Below are positions 24,855-36,549 of a stretch of DNA of 64,000 nt, one piece after another. Source of the DNA: Ovis canadensis (Eukaryota > Chordata > Mammalia > Artiodactyla > Bovidae). The position numbers and the translations under genes were made by a program. Position 1 is the first letter of the stretch. Every line of letters starts with the position of its first letter. The notes below the pieces were generated by a model, which saw only the letters and a list, made by a program, of their open reading frames with translations, was not told the origin of the DNA and did no database searches. The stretch is from assembly GCF_042477335.2 (NCBI RefSeq), contig NC_091255.1:39782501-39846500 (forward strand). The letters are read 5' to 3'.

Positions 24855-25020
24855 CAGAAGTTCTCAAAAATGTGGCTCCTGGGCCGGTAGCATGAACACT
24901 GCCCAAAAGCTTACTACAAATGCAGACTCTCAGGCCCACCCAGATCTACTGAATCTGAAACTCCGGGGTGGAGGCGGGGGGCGGGGAGCACCAGTGGCCT
25001 GGGGCTATAGCCACTGCTCC
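24855..25020 (+). repeat. MER5A-like hAT DNA-transposon remnant
   Basis: AAGTTCTCAAAAATGTGGCT ... GATCTACTGAATCTGAAACT followed by GGGGTGG matches the MER5A consensus as I recall it. Confidence 0.65.
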
Positions 25021-25105
25021 AGGGAGGGGATTCTTGGGTTCTTATTTTTTTGATGTGTAACTTGCCAATGATAAAATTCATCTTATTATTACTATTTTTA
25101 AACAT

Positions 25106-25298
25106 TTATTTGGCTACATCAGGTCTTAGGTGCAGCATGTGGGGTCTCCTTTGAGTTGTGGCACACGTGATCTTTAGTTGCAGCCTGCAGACTCTTAGTT
25201 GGGGCATGTGGAATCTAGTTCCTTGCCCAGGGATTGAACCTGGGTCCCCTGCATTGGGAGCTCTGAGTCTTAGCCGCTGGACCACTAGGAAAGTCTCG
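25106..25298 (-). repeat. CHR-2-type SINE
   Basis: TTTATTTGGCTACATCAGGT ... TCTTAGCCGCTGGACCACTA in reverse complement. Confidence 0.92.
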
Positions 25299-25368
25299 GG
25301 AGGGGATTCTGATGTCCACTCGGGCTGAGAACTAGGGTGCTTGAGTACACCTTCACCCACCTCACCTG

Positions 25369-25585
25369 CTTCCCAGGCAGCGCTAGTGATAAAGAACCTG
25401 CCTGCCAAGGCAGCAGACAGAAGAAACAGGGTTTCAATGCCTGGGTCGGGAACATCCCCTGGAGGAGGTCATGGCAACCTACTCCAGCATTCTTGCGTGG
25501 AGAATTCCATGGACAGAGGAGCCTAGTGGGCTAGAGTCCATAGGGTCGCACAGGGTCCAACACGACCGAAGGGACTTAGCACTTG
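25369..25585 (+). repeat. Bov-tA SINE
   Basis: CTTCCCAGGCAGCGCTAGTG ... GCACAGGGTCCAACACGACC. Confidence 0.93.
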
Positions 25586-25831
25586 TATCTTCTTCCCCTA
25601 TCCTCTTTCTTTGTTGAATTCCTTTGAAGAGCCAGGTTCAAGATTATCTTGGTCCCTGCCCTAAGAGAATTTACAGATTAATGGGAGAGACAGTAAAAAT
25701 CTGGGCCCATGATCATAACCGTAGAGAACCTCTCGTGTGCTGTGGGCACAAGCTAGAGGCCCCTCACAGCTTTGAACAGCAGTGAAATGGGGTTGCAGAC
25801 AGTAAGACCTGAGTCAGGAATAAAATTGTTG

Positions 25832-26330
25832 TTGTTCAGTTGCTCAGTCATGTCTGACTCTTTGCGACCCAGTGGACTGCACCATGCCAGGCTTCCCCGT
25901 CCTTTGCCATCTCCCAGAGTTTGCTCAAACTCATGTCCATTGAATCGATGATGCTATCCTATCCTATATTCTATGCTATACCATCTCATCCTCTGTCATC
26001 CCCTTCTCCTCCTGCCTTCAGTCTTTCCTGGGTCTTTTCCAGTGAGTCAGCTCTTCGCATCAGGTGACCAAAGTATTGGAGCTTCAGCTCCAGCATCAGT
26101 CCTTCCAATGAATATTCAGGGTTGATTTCTTTTAGGATTGACTGGTTTGAACTCCTTGCTGTCCAAGGGACTCTGAAGAGTCTTCTCCAGCACCACAGTT
26201 TGAAAATATCAATTCTTTGGCTCTCAGCCTTCTTTGTGGTCCAACTCTCACATCTGTACATGACTACTGGAAAAACCATAGCTTTGACTATACACACCTT
26301 TGTTGGAAAAGTGATGGATGTCTCTGCGTT
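25832..26330 (-). mobile_element. BovB LINE 3' end (broken)
   Basis: Minus-strand reading at 25,986-26,297 gives BovB text ([50 protein letters not shown]). 5' truncated, with a frame break near the 3' end. Confidence 0.94.
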
Positions 26331-27466
26331 TTAACATGCTGTCTAGGTTTTTTTTATAGCTTTTCTTCCAAGGAGCAAGTGTCTTTTAATTTCAGGGCTG
26401 CAGTCACCAACAGAAAAATGTATACAAGTACTTCTCAACCCCCATTGTGCTGCTCTGAGTAAGCAATGGCACCTACATGCCTCACCAGACACCCCTTTAG
26501 GTGGTTTTGGGGCCACTGGGGTGGCAGACTCTTAGCCTGCAGAGCCAGGCAGGTGGCATGAGTGAGCGATCAACAGGACGAGGGGAGAACGAGGGAAACC
26601 TGGCCCGGGTGCTCCACGTGGGAGTGATGCTCTGCCCAGAGCAAGCCTTGGTTCCCCAAGAGACGCAGGCCCAGATGATGCCAGATCCTGGGACTGTTTT
26701 ACAAGTGAGCCTGGAACACTAGATTTTTATGCAAAATTTCCTGAGAACATGTGTAAACACTGTGGGCCAAAAAGGAGAGGCATGGAAGCCAAAGACTGGC
26801 ACAAACCAAGCTGGTCGCCTTATTTGAGCATTTGCTTCCACGATCGCCACCTAGCGGTGAGCATGGGTTGCTGCACTCCTTGCTTTTCTAGCCACAGAGG
26901 CAGCGGACTTCTTCCCTCTCTTCTTAAATTAGGGTTAGGATTTCCAAAAGTCTATTGCTATGGGAAGGTTTAGAGTGACACCCGAGGGGCTGTTCTCCTC
27001 CTTATCCTCCTTCTGGAAATGGATTAAACTGAAGAGGGGGTGGGGGTGGGGTTGAGACGGTACTTTAATGTCCCTGAGGTGTGGGGGAAGGGAGGGGACC
27101 CCGCCCCCCCCAAGCTTTTGTCCCTGCTTTGCCTCTGGGAACTTTGCGAGGTGATGCTCATTTGCCTTGGAAATAGGAGAATGGGATGGCTCAGCATTGG
27201 GGGCAGGACAGGGGGACCAGGAAGGTGCTGGGTTTGCAGAAAGAGGGCAGTATGTCACTGAGAGGTCAGGGTCCCCCTGCCCTTCGGGGGTGTCCCAGCA
27301 TCAGAGGACAGAGAGAAGCAGAGCCCTGGGTGGGAAGCAAAATCCTCACCCAGCTCCGTGTCTGCTGGGGCAGAATTGAGATGTGACCCCGGGGCAAGTC
27401 ACTTCCTGTCCCTGAGCCTCCGAGTCCACACCCGCACAGTGTGGTCGTGGGACACGATTCCCCAGT
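26331..27466. other. Unassigned intergenic sequence
   Basis: No gene or confident repeat recognised; GC-richer around 27,030-27,330. Confidence 0.5.
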
Positions 27467-27481
27467 AAAGAGCAGAATGCA

Positions 27482-28326
27482 TCCGTATGTCTTCTTTGGA
27501 GAAATGTCTATTTAGTTCTTTGGCCCATTTTTTGATAGGGTCGTTTATTTTTCTGGAGTTGAGCTGCAGAAGTTGCTTGTATATTTTTGAGATTAGTTGT
27601 TTGTCAGTTGCTTCATTAGCTATTATTTTCTCCCATTCAGAAGGCTGTCTTTTCACCTTGCTTATATTTTCCTTTGTTGTGCAGAAGCTTTTAATTTTAA
27701 TTAGATCCCATTTGTTTATTTTTGCTTTTATTTCCAGCATTCTGGGAGGTGGATCATAGAGGATCCTGCTGTGATTTATGTCTGAGAGTGTTTTGCCTAT
27801 GTTCTCCTCTAGGAGTTTTATAGTTTCTGATCTTACATTTAGATCTTTAATCCATTTTGAGTTTATTTTTGTGTGCGGTGTTAGAAAGTGATCTAGTTTC
27901 ATTCTTTTACAAGTGGTTGACCAGTTTTCCCAGCACCACTTGTTAAAGAGATTGTCTTTACTCCATTGTATATTCTTGCCTCCTTTGTCAAAGATAAGGT
28001 GTCCATATGTGTGTGGATTTATCTCTGGGCTTTCTATTTTGTTCCATTGATCTATATGTCTGTCTTTGTGCCAGTACCATACTGTCTTGATGACTGTGGC
28101 TTTGTAGTAGAGCCTGAAGTCAGGCAAGTTGATTCCTCCAGTTCCCTTCTTCTTTCTCAAGATTGCTTTGGCTATTCGAGGTTTTTTGTATTTCCATACA
28201 AATCTTGAAATTATTTGTTCTAGTTCTGTGAAAAATGTGGCTGGTAGCTTGATAGGGATTGCATTGAATTTGTAAATTGCTTTGGGTAGTATACTCATTT
28301 TCACTATATTGATTCTTCCAATCCAT
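27482..28326 (-). pseudogene. Inverted L1 ORF2 segment
   Basis: Open on the minus strand for about 270 L1-derived codons (from [18 protein letters not shown] to [10 protein letters not shown]), then runs into host sequence through the target duplication. It is the reverse-transcriptase C-terminal region of ORF2 without the catalytic part, and cannot act as a gene. Few lesions show that the copy is young. Confidence 0.94.
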
Positions 28327-29224
28327 GAACATACGGATGGCTAACAAACACATGAAAAGATGCTCAACATCACTCATTATTAGAGAAATGCAAATCAAAA
28401 CCACAATGAGGTACCACTTCACACCAGTCAGAATGGCTGTGATCCAAAAATCTGCAAGCAATAAATGCTGGAGAGGGTGTGGAGAAAAGGGAACCCTCCT
28501 ACACTGTTGGTGGGAATGCAAACTAGTACAGCCACTATGGAGAACAGTGTGGAGATTCCTTAAAAAATTGCAAATAGAACTACCTTATGACCCAGCAATC
28601 CCACTTCTGGGCATACACACCGAGGAAACCAGAATTGAAAGAGACACATGTACCCCAATGTTCATCGCAGCACTGTTTATAATAGCCAGGACATGGAAAC
28701 AACCTAGATGTCCATCAGCAGATGAATGGATAAGAAAGCTGTGGTACATATACACAATGGAGTATTACTCAGCGGTTAAAAAGAATTCATTTGAATCAGT
28801 TCTGATGAGATGGATGAAACTGGAGCCGATTATACAGAGTGAAGTAAGCCAGAAAGAAAAACACCAATACAGTATACTAACACATATATATGGAATTTAG
28901 GAAGATGGCAATGACGACCCTGTATGCAAGACAGGGAAAGAGACACAGATGTGTATAACGGACTTTTGGACTCAGAGGGAGAGGGAGAGGGTGGGATGAT
29001 TTGGGAGAATGACATTCTAACATGTATACTATCATGTGAATTGAATCGCCAGTCTATGTCTGACGCAGGATGCAGCATGCTTGGGGCTGGTGCATGGGGA
29101 TGACCCAGAAAGATGTTATGGGGAGGGAGGTGGGAGGGGGGTTCATGTTTGGGAATGCATGTAAGAATTAAAGATTTTAAAATGTAAAAAATAAAAAACT
29201 AAAAAAAAAAAAAAGAAAAAAAAA
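28327..29224 (+). pseudogene. L1 ORF2 C-terminus, 3' UTR and poly-A
   Basis: Open from 28,325 to 28,900 with L1 text ([38 protein letters not shown]). The 3' UTR contains a G-rich tract at about 29,116-29,141 and ends in an interrupted A-run. Confidence 0.94.
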
Positions 29225-29307
29225 AAAGAGCAGAATGCAGCGATCGGTCTTGCTTTCTTCCTTAGTAGGAAGAATTAGAGAAACTGAGAAATTGAAGGAA
29301 TATTTCT

Positions 29308-29564
29308 TTTTTCCTTTTTTTAAAACATTATTTTTGGCCGCGTCGGGTCTTAGTTGTGGCATGTGGGATGTTCTGTTGCCGCGTGCAGCTTCTCTCTCGC
29401 TATGTCCCATGGGCTCTGTAGTTGCGGTCCGCAGGCTTAGTTGCCGTCCGCAGGCTTAGTTGCCCTGTCGAGTGTCGGATCCTAGTTCCCACACCAGGGA
29501 TTGAACCCACGTTCCCTGCACTGGAAGGTGGATTCTTAACCACTGGACCACCAGGGAAATCCCT
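29308..29564 (-). repeat. CHR-2-type SINE with target duplication
   Basis: TTTTTGGCCGCGTCGGGTCT ... ACCACTGGACCACCAGGGAA. GGAATATTTCT at 29,297-29,307 and 29,565-29,575 flanks it. An internal segment (GTCCGCAGGCTTAGTTGCC) is duplicated. Confidence 0.94.
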
Positions 29565-29618
29565 GGAATATTTCTCTTTGAAAAACATTTGCTTTCAAGT
29601 CAATTGAGGTATAACTCT

Positions 29619-29897
29619 GCTGCTGCTGCTGCTAAGTCGCTTCAGTCGTGTCCGACTCTGTGCGACCCCATAGATGGCAGCCCACCGGGCTGCTCCATCC
29701 CTGGGATTCTCCAGGCAAGAATACTGGAGTGGGTTGCCATTTCCTTCTCCAATGCATGAAAGTGAAAAGTGAAAGTGAAGTCGCTCAGTCGTGCCCACGT
29801 CTTAGCGACCCATGGACTGCAGCCCGCCAGGCTCCTCCGCCCATGGGATTCTCCAGGCAAGAGTACTGGAGTGGGTTGCCATTGCCTTCTCCAAGGC
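29619..29897 (-). repeat. Bov-A2 dimeric SINE
   Basis: CTGCTGCTGCTGCTAAGTCG ... then TCCAATGCATGAAAGTGAAA linker and second monomer. ATAACTCT occurs on both sides (29,611-29,618; 29,898-29,905). Confidence 0.95.
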
Positions 29898-29938
29898 ATA
29901 ACTCTAGCCAATATTATTTCTTCATTAACTATGTGCCA

Positions 29939-30138
29939 GGGCTTGCCTGATGGCTCAGCGGTAGTGCCTGCAATGCAGGAGATGCAGGTTCGATTCCCGG
30001 GTTGGGAAGATCCCTTGGATGGGGACATGGCAACCTACTCCAGTATTCTTGTGGGAAAATCCTATGGACTGAGGAGCCTGAAGGGCTATGGTCCATGGGG
30101 TTGCAAAGAGTCAGACACGACTAAAGTGACTGAGCATG
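29939..30138 (+). repeat. Bov-tA SINE
   Basis: GGGCTTGCCTGATGGCTCAG ... AGACACGACTAAAGTGACTG. Confidence 0.94.
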
Positions 30139-30144
30139 CACACA

Positions 30145-30320
30145 CGCAGGCCCTTTCCTAAGCCCTTCATATATCCTAACTCACCTAATCCTTGAGGCAA
30201 GCGTAGGAGGCAAATGTCGTTTTTACTCCTGTTTTACAGTTGAGGAAACTGAGACACAAGTAGCATAAGGAACCATCCCAGGCCACAGAGCTGGATGGCC
30301 GAGCAGGGATTAACTCTAGA
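30145..30320 (-). repeat. MIR SINE
   Basis: TTTACAGTTGAGGAAACTGA then CCACAGAGCTGGATGGC, the antisense MIR core. Confidence 0.8.
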
Positions 30321-30469
30321 AGGAAGGAGGCTGCCTGCCCCCTGACAAACACGGAGCATTCCCCACTGCCCCCAGAGCCCACCTCCAGGTTTGCAGGGGC
30401 CTGCGCTTGGGACCAGACAGTTTCCTCTGCGCTTGTGAAGGGGATCAGAATACACCATCCCGATTGTTT

Positions 30470-30845
30470 GGTGGCAAAAAACAACTTAAAAGAATTAATC
30501 AAAAAAGGACAATCACTAGCTCAACTGACTGCAAAGTCCAGCGATAGAGCTGGTAAGATGTCTTCAGGTTCTGCTGGATCCAGGTGCTCTCAAGGTATCC
30601 CCAGGAACCGGTACTGCTCTCTGCCTCTGAGCTGCCTGCTTCTCATTATTAGCCTCATCCTCAGAGGGACTCTACCCAGGAAAGAGCAGACGGGCATCCA
30701 CAGTTCCAGAAAGACGGTCTATTATCTTAGCAACTCCAGCAGAAAAAGGCTGCCAGGGGTTAGCGACGCCTCGATCTTCCCTGCCAAGACTGGTCAACTT
30801 GCCCACATACAGAATGAAGGGAAGGGGTCAGTCCATCTGAACCTC
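30470..30845 (+). repeat. Ancient interspersed repeat, family not named
   Basis: Text such as ACTGCAAAGTCCAGCGATAG, CTGCTGGATCCAGGTGCTCT and TCTTAGCAACTCCAGCAG resembles a common eutherian repeat I remember but cannot name with confidence. Confidence 0.4.
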
Positions 30846-30904
30846 AGAAACTGATGGTGGCAAAGGAATGATGGTCCTCTAAAGGAAAATTGGAATGATG
30901 TTAC

Positions 30905-31092
30905 CGTAGCCAGGGCTGCCTGCAATGCAGGAGATGCTAGGGATGTAGGTTCGATTCCTGGGTCAGGAAGATTCCCTGGAGAAGGAAATGGCAACCCGCT
31001 CCAGTATTCTTGTCTGGAGAATCCATGGACAGAGGAGCCTGGCAGGCTGCAGTCCATGGGGTCGCAAAGAGTGGGACAATACCGAGCATGCA
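30905..31092 (+). repeat. Bov-tA SINE
   Basis: CTGCCTGCAATGCAGGAGAT ... GGGTCGCAAAGAGTGGGACA; head truncated. Confidence 0.92.
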
Positions 31093-31899
31093 TGCTATGC
31101 CCTTCCATAGCCAGTGGACTCTGGGGATCCAAAAACGACAGATGGCTCTTCACACCCTCCCCTTGCGGCTGGTCATTCTGGGGACCTGCTGTGCTCTCTG
31201 GGTTGGGCTTTGATACATCTCTTCTGCCAGAGGGCTTTGCTGTATCTTCCTGCTGGGAGGCTCTGTTTCTCTTCTTCATGCTCTTCTGAATTCTGTGTGT
31301 TTACAGCAGTGGAGTCGCATGGGCTGAATTTGGTCCAGCCTTGGGAAAAACGTGTCCTGCAGCTCATCAGTGTTCCAGGCCAGCCAGCTCACCAGGAAGC
31401 CACACTCGGGTTTGGAGCCGAATGTCAGCAGGAACATGGAGTCAAGTCTGTGTTAGATCCTGGCATGCAGTGTCCAGCTGCCTTTCGCAAGGTCTAGGCA
31501 TCCATCTCCTAGGTCCTGGGAATATTGCTTGTGGGACTGATGGGTCATAGCTATGTCCTTCACTGAGCATTGTCCACATCTGTGCTACAGGGCCCTCCTT
31601 CAGCCAAGCATACACACCCTGCTGAGGTCCAGCCCACAGTCAATGAAATGAGGTTAACCACCCAAACACAGAGCTCCCCACTGGACTAGCCAAGGCCTCA
31701 GTTGCAGCCACACTGTGCCCTGCCCATTCCTGCCTCCTCCATGTCCTTACAGGCAACCCTCCCGAGAGCTCTTCCGGAAAACCCTTCTGTACACAACTCC
31801 CATATCAACATCTATTTCCAGAGAGCCAGTCTAAGACATCTGGTTTTCTCTCCTTGTGGTCCGTGGACATGCTGCCCCCAGAGAAATGTATACCCCCCC
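31093..31899. other. Unassigned intergenic sequence
   Basis: No gene or confident repeat recognised. Confidence 0.5.
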
Positions 31900-32233
31900 T
31901 TTTTTTTTCTAAATAATTTTATGTATTTATCTATTGGCTGTGCTGGGTCTTTGTTGCCGTGTGGGTTTTTCTCTAGCTGTAGCAAGTGGAGGCTACTCTA
32001 TAGTTGTCCATGGGCTTCTCATTGCTGTGGCTTCTTCTTGTTGTGGAGTCCCGGCTCTAGTGCTCAGGCTTTGGTAGCTGCGGCATGTGGGCTCAGTAGT
32101 TCCAGCTTCTGGGCTCTAGAGCACAGACTTAGATGCTCCAAGGCATGTGAGATCTTCCCGAGTCAGGGATCAAACCCATGTCCCCTGCATTGGCAGGCAG
32201 GTTCTTTACCATCTGAGCCACCAGGGAAGCCCC
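31900..32233 (-). repeat. CHR-1-type (long) SINE
   Basis: TTGGCTGTGCTGGGTCTTTG ... GCAGTTCTTT-like head and GAGCCACCAGGGAAGCCCCC at the end. Longer than CHR-2 copies (about 330 bp). Confidence 0.88.
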
Positions 32234-32276
32234 CAGGGTTGGAGTTAGGTGCTTATGTTAAGAAATAGGGTGAGAG

Positions 32277-32488
32277 GGACTTTCCTGGTGGTCCAGTGTA
32301 GTTAATAATCTACCTTGCAATGCAGGGGACTTGGCTTTGATCCCTGGTCAGGTAACTAAGGACCACATGCCGCAAAGCAGCTAAGCCCACACTCCACAAC
32401 TAGAGTCCGTGGTCCATCACAAAAGATCCCAGGTGCCGTAAGTAAGACCGGACACAGCTGAATCAATAAATAAATGTTTAAAAAAGAG
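32277..32488 (+). repeat. CHR-2-type SINE
   Basis: GGGACTTTCCTGGTGGTCCA ... ending CTGAATCAATAAATAAATG. Confidence 0.92.
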
Positions 32489-32827
32489 AGAAAATAGGGT
32501 GATAAAGAAAGCACCAGATTTTTTCCAGCTGAGAGTCCTTGTCTGGTGACAAAGACGCTCTCCTCGACCAGATTCTCTGTGCAGGCTTCTCTGAGACCTT
32601 TTCCACCAAGGCTTTGACTTTGGGACTTGCATGTTCATTTCCGCATTATCCAATTTTAGCAAGAATCTGGCCAAGTCAGTTAGGCCAGCACCCCGATCCT
32701 CCACACTTGATCACCCTCCACAACCAAGAGCCTCATCCTCCACCATCCCCCAGGTCATGTCTGACCACCCGCCCTCCCTCAGAGAGAATCCTGTTGGTCA
32801 GTTTACTAGAATCCCTGCTACCCAGGC
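32489..32827. other. Unassigned sequence beside the RPL37A retrocopy
   Basis: No repeat named. It may be the 5' part of the LTR-like block that continues at 33,190, split by the retrocopy (inference). Confidence 0.4.
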
Positions 32828-33185
32828 ACTTTTTTATTGTTGCTGTTGATACACAAAGTAACCCATTTATTATAGGCTGGCAGTATTATCAATTGATGGT
32901 GCGTCTAGTGGTCCTTCAGTCCTGGGCTCTTCTGATGGCAGACTTCTCTGTGACAGCAGAGGTCGGGCTGTAGGTCCAGGCACCATCGGCTACTGTTTTC
33001 ATGCAGGAACCACAATGCCAAATGCCCACAGCTCGTCTCTTCATCTTGGCCTTGCCACAGAAGGAGCAGGTGTACTTGGCTTGCTGGCCGATTTAAATTT
33101 TCTTCACCATTTTCCCAAGGCGGGCACCATAACGGGTCCTGTATTTCCCCATGATTCCAACATTCTGGGTGCATTTTGCCATTCT
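32828..33185 (-). pseudogene. RPL37A: Processed pseudogene of ribosomal protein L37a
   Basis: RPL37A is a small zinc-binding protein of the 60S ribosomal subunit. An intronless minus-strand copy starts at ATG 33,180-33,182 and follows the parent to its ancestral TAG at 32,905-32,907. It then continues into 3' UTR with AATAAATGGG and a short A-tract (T-run at 32,830-32,835). [20 protein letters not shown] and [10 protein letters not shown] remain recognisable, so all four zinc cysteines persist. A Glu-to-stop change sits in the stretch KKI*IGQQAKY, and a 1-bp deletion near the C-terminus shifts the frame. It is dead. Confidence 0.95.
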
Positions 33186-33440
33186 GCCACCAGCCCAAGT
33201 CCAAGCCCAGAGCTATCCTGAGTTCCCATCCACTGACCGACGTCCACCCCATCACCCTGCTCCTTGGCTATAAATTCCCACTTTTCCTTGTCATTTTCAC
33301 CACTGAGCCCAGGCTCTCTCCTCCACTGCTAAACTTCGTTGCCGTGATCTGTCTGCCTATCACGGTCGTCCCCCTTGAATAAACCCCTCCTCACCATTTT
33401 TAAACAAGTGACGTGAATACTTTTTTCTTCTACACTGTTG
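33186..33440 (+). mobile_element. Probable solo-LTR remnant
   Basis: GGCTATAAATTCCC (TATA-like, 33,269-33,274) is followed 105 bp later by AATAAA (33,378-33,383), the spacing of an LTR U3/R border. No flanking retroviral gene is seen. Family unknown. Confidence 0.45.
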
Positions 33441-33571
33441 GGGGGCTGCTCATCATTCAAGACCTCATTCAAGGTTATTTCTTCTAAGAAGCCTCTTCTG
33501 CTTCTTCAGGAAGTGTTACTGCCACTTCCTGTCTGGGCTTTCTTTGCATGTTTTACGTATTTTAGTAGGAC

Positions 33572-33776
33572 CGCTAGCGTCAGTCTCTCCATTGTGTCTG
33601 ACTCTTTGTGACCTGTGGACTGTAGCCATGAGGCTCCTCTGTCCATGGGATTTCCCAGGCAAGAATACTGGAGTGTGTTGCCACCTCCTTCTCTAGGAGA
33701 TCTTCCCAACCCAGGGATCGAACCCGGGTCTCCCGCACTGCAGGCAGATTCTTTACCGTCTGAGCCACCAGGGACG
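33572..33776 (-). repeat. Bov-tA SINE
   Basis: GTCTCTCCATTGTGTCTGAC ... ACCGTCTGAGCCACCAGGGA. Confidence 0.94.
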
Positions 33777-35881
33777 TGGACACAAATCATTATAAATACT
33801 GTCTAATATTTTTTCTAGTAAAGTGTTTTTCAAGCTTTAAAAACAATTACAGAATACAGGACTCATGATGGGACTCGGACCCTTCATGTTGAAGAAGGAG
33901 CAGGGGAGTGAAGGTTCCTTGGAGTCCCTTATGCCTCATGCAGTCTCCAATACAGAGGTAAACTTCCATTATAAGTTCATGGAATATATGAGTGAGAGAA
34001 TGAATGAATGAAGCTGTCTGATTTGGGGTATGGTCCTGTCTGGCTCCAGTTTCAGTTTTATGAATCTAGCTAGGGACAATCAGAGTTAATTACTGTAAAT
34101 TTGTTCCTCAGAATCAAAACCTACTGGAATATTCACTTTTCATTTCACCATAGGAACCATTTGGATCAGTCAGTGGGGTCATTTGCTTGTCAAGTACAGA
34201 ATAATTCAAAGGGTGTTGGTTGTGTTTTATTTCTCTCAAGGTGGGGCACCTAGATGGACTGACCTCAATGTTGAGATGTTTCTCTCAGAATACCACCTGC
34301 CAGGACACCTCCCACCAGTTCCGCGAGCGTCAGGATAATCACTGCTCTGTGTTCCTTAAAGCTCATTGTTCTTGAACACCTCTGAAGACCTCAGGGGTGT
34401 CCATTCTTAGGTGGAGATTCAGGGCACACCCCAGGCTCACATGCAGCACATTGCCAAAGGGCGGTTTCCTCCTGCAGGTGGCTAATTGCTTCAATTTCAT
34501 GTTACTTCTTATTAGCTTCAGCTTACAAAGGTGACATTTCCTGACCTTGCCCTGAAATCCTGATTCTGAACCCTGTCTGAAGCCTGATGACCCTTCTGCA
34601 CTGAATATACACAATAAATAGTTGCTGGATGATTGAACTGATATTATCAACCTAAGTTTTGATTTGCGGCTGACCCAGTCTGACCTGCCACCCCCTGGTC
34701 TGGAAGCCTGTTGGGATAGCCAGCGGGGTCATCTCCATTCGTGATTCGTGAAGACCGCGTTCCTCACTCGGTCTGAACCTCCAGCCAATTCTAGCATCAC
34801 ACGATGCTCGGCACAGATTTCCTGAAACAGACGACAAATGCATGAAACACACCCCTATTGGTTTTCCATGTGGAACTTATAAAAAAAAAAAACGGGTTTC
34901 CTTCCCTCTTGCAAAGACTCTTTCATCCATCTGGTTTAAATTTGTGTGGATTGCTGCCTGCCCAGAAAAGGGTTAATGACACCAGGGAGGGAGAGCTCTG
35001 TTTACTTGGCCGGGCTTTGCAGGAGTCCAGTTTCTCCCAGAAGTTGAGTCCAATCAAAACCAACCCAGGGGGCTGAGGAAGACTTCCGGTTTGCCCCGGC
35101 AGGACTTAAGGGGCTGGATGAATGTGGCACCATGATCCTGGCAGCAGCAGCAATAACCATGCTGCACAGGCAGATGGTCTGCAGAGAGCATGGCCAGAGT
35201 ACCAACGTGCACTCTAAAAACATAATGCAGGTCACATTTCCATAAGTGTATAATACACAGGCCCAGCACTGTAACATTGCTTGTCTAAATGTGATACAAA
35301 TTAGACGCAGAAGCTGGGGCCCTTTGGTAAATGCTACCCAGGGATGATCTTCAGAGACTTTCGTTTCTGACTGGACTTCAGTCTTAGGAAGCTGGGCTCA
35401 TTTTTCTGATGGCCAGTTCTGCAAATGAGCACCTTCAAGTTATCCTTTCTGGTCCTCCTGAAGGTTTCCAAGAATGTGACATCTTCCCAAGCAAAGAGGA
35501 ACACTTGGATGTGTGGTTGGCTGGGGCACTTCCAATAATTACTTCCTTAAGGGTTGACATTAGAAAGGAATTCACATGAGGCCAAAAAGAACGCTTTTTC
35601 AAAAGACTCACTCTCTGGGGATGTTTTAGTCAGAAAGATGGCCAAGGTTGAATTAAGCCAGACTTGTATAAATCTCACTGTTATGATATTAAGAAAATGA
35701 GCTGGACTTTGATCTCTTTATGTTTTATGTGAATGCTGTTGGGATAATACAATATTTCCTTTGGCTGTAAGAGCCATTATTATCCTGTAAGAAGGATAAC
35801 AAAATGGGGATGGTGTGTTAAGATGCAGTTTGAGATAGAGGGGCGCCATGTGTGACGGTGGAAAAGTTTGCTACCTTCTCT
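33777..35881. other. 2.1 kb of unassigned intergenic sequence
   Basis: No gene, RNA gene or confident repeat recognised. Confidence 0.5.
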
Positions 35882-36049
35882 ATAAGAAAGCTATTTTATT
35901 TTTAAACTTTTATTTTACTCTTTTAGCCATACTGAGAAGCATGTAGGATCTTAGTTCCTCGACAGGGATTGAACCCATGCCCCTTGCTTTGGGAGTGCAG
36001 AGTCTTAACCACTGGGCCACCAGGGAAGTCACTAAGAAGGCTATTTTAC
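35882..36049 (-). repeat. CHR-2-type SINE with target duplication
   Basis: TTTTAGCCATACTGAGAAGC ... CTGGGCCACCAGGGAAGTCA. Flanked by TAAGAA(A/G)GCTATTTTA at 35,883-35,898 and 36,033-36,048 (one mismatch). Confidence 0.93.
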
Positions 36050-36549
36050 ATCCCATATTTGCTAATCCTCCCAGAGTCCAAAGGGGGTTGTCAGTATGTT
36101 ACCATTTGAAACTGCACTGGAAATGTTCCAAATTTTCCCTAATTTCATCTCCTAAGCGGCCCTGTTAGGGTAAGTAAGACAGTCACTGTTCCAGTCCATT
36201 TGTCCAGTGGTTAACCACTCGCTCAGAGCCCACTAGCGATGGGGCAAAGTTGACACTCTGATGCCATCAACTTCTGATTCCAAGTGTCCACCCCATCGCG
36301 TTGGGTGTCATTTTGTATAATTCACTTCTGCTTTCAGTATGACCCAGAAATGCCCCCAAAATGACATGCATGACCCAGAAGTTTAACAGGACCACGGGCA
36401 GCCGCTGCACAAGTAAAATCTATTTGCATGAAACCATCACTAAGACGAGAGTCATACATTTAACTCTGTGCTCCGTGTCCCCAGGGATGACCCAGAATAA
36501 AAATGCGCAGCCGCTCTGGTTTCAATACTTTCCTGTCACCCTTTACAAC
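36050..36549. other. Unassigned intergenic sequence
   Basis: No family recognised; TGACCCAGAA occurs three times between 36,340 and 36,500. Confidence 0.5.

Larger units (their letters stand above)
27467..29239 (+). mobile_element. Young L1 insertion with 5' inversion and target duplications
   Basis: A single retroposition event. AAAGAGCAGAATGCA at 27,467-27,481 and 29,225-29,239 is the target duplication. The first part (about 27,482-28,326) is L1 ORF2 in minus orientation; the second (about 28,327-29,190) is L1 in plus orientation with 3' UTR and poly-A. The two parts meet at the same ORF2 position and share ACATACGGATG, as expected of twin priming. Confidence 0.95.

Noticed and set aside
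27399..28304. 301-codon minus-strand ORF as a possible gene
   Set aside because: It is inverted L1 ORF2 that runs into host sequence through the target duplication.
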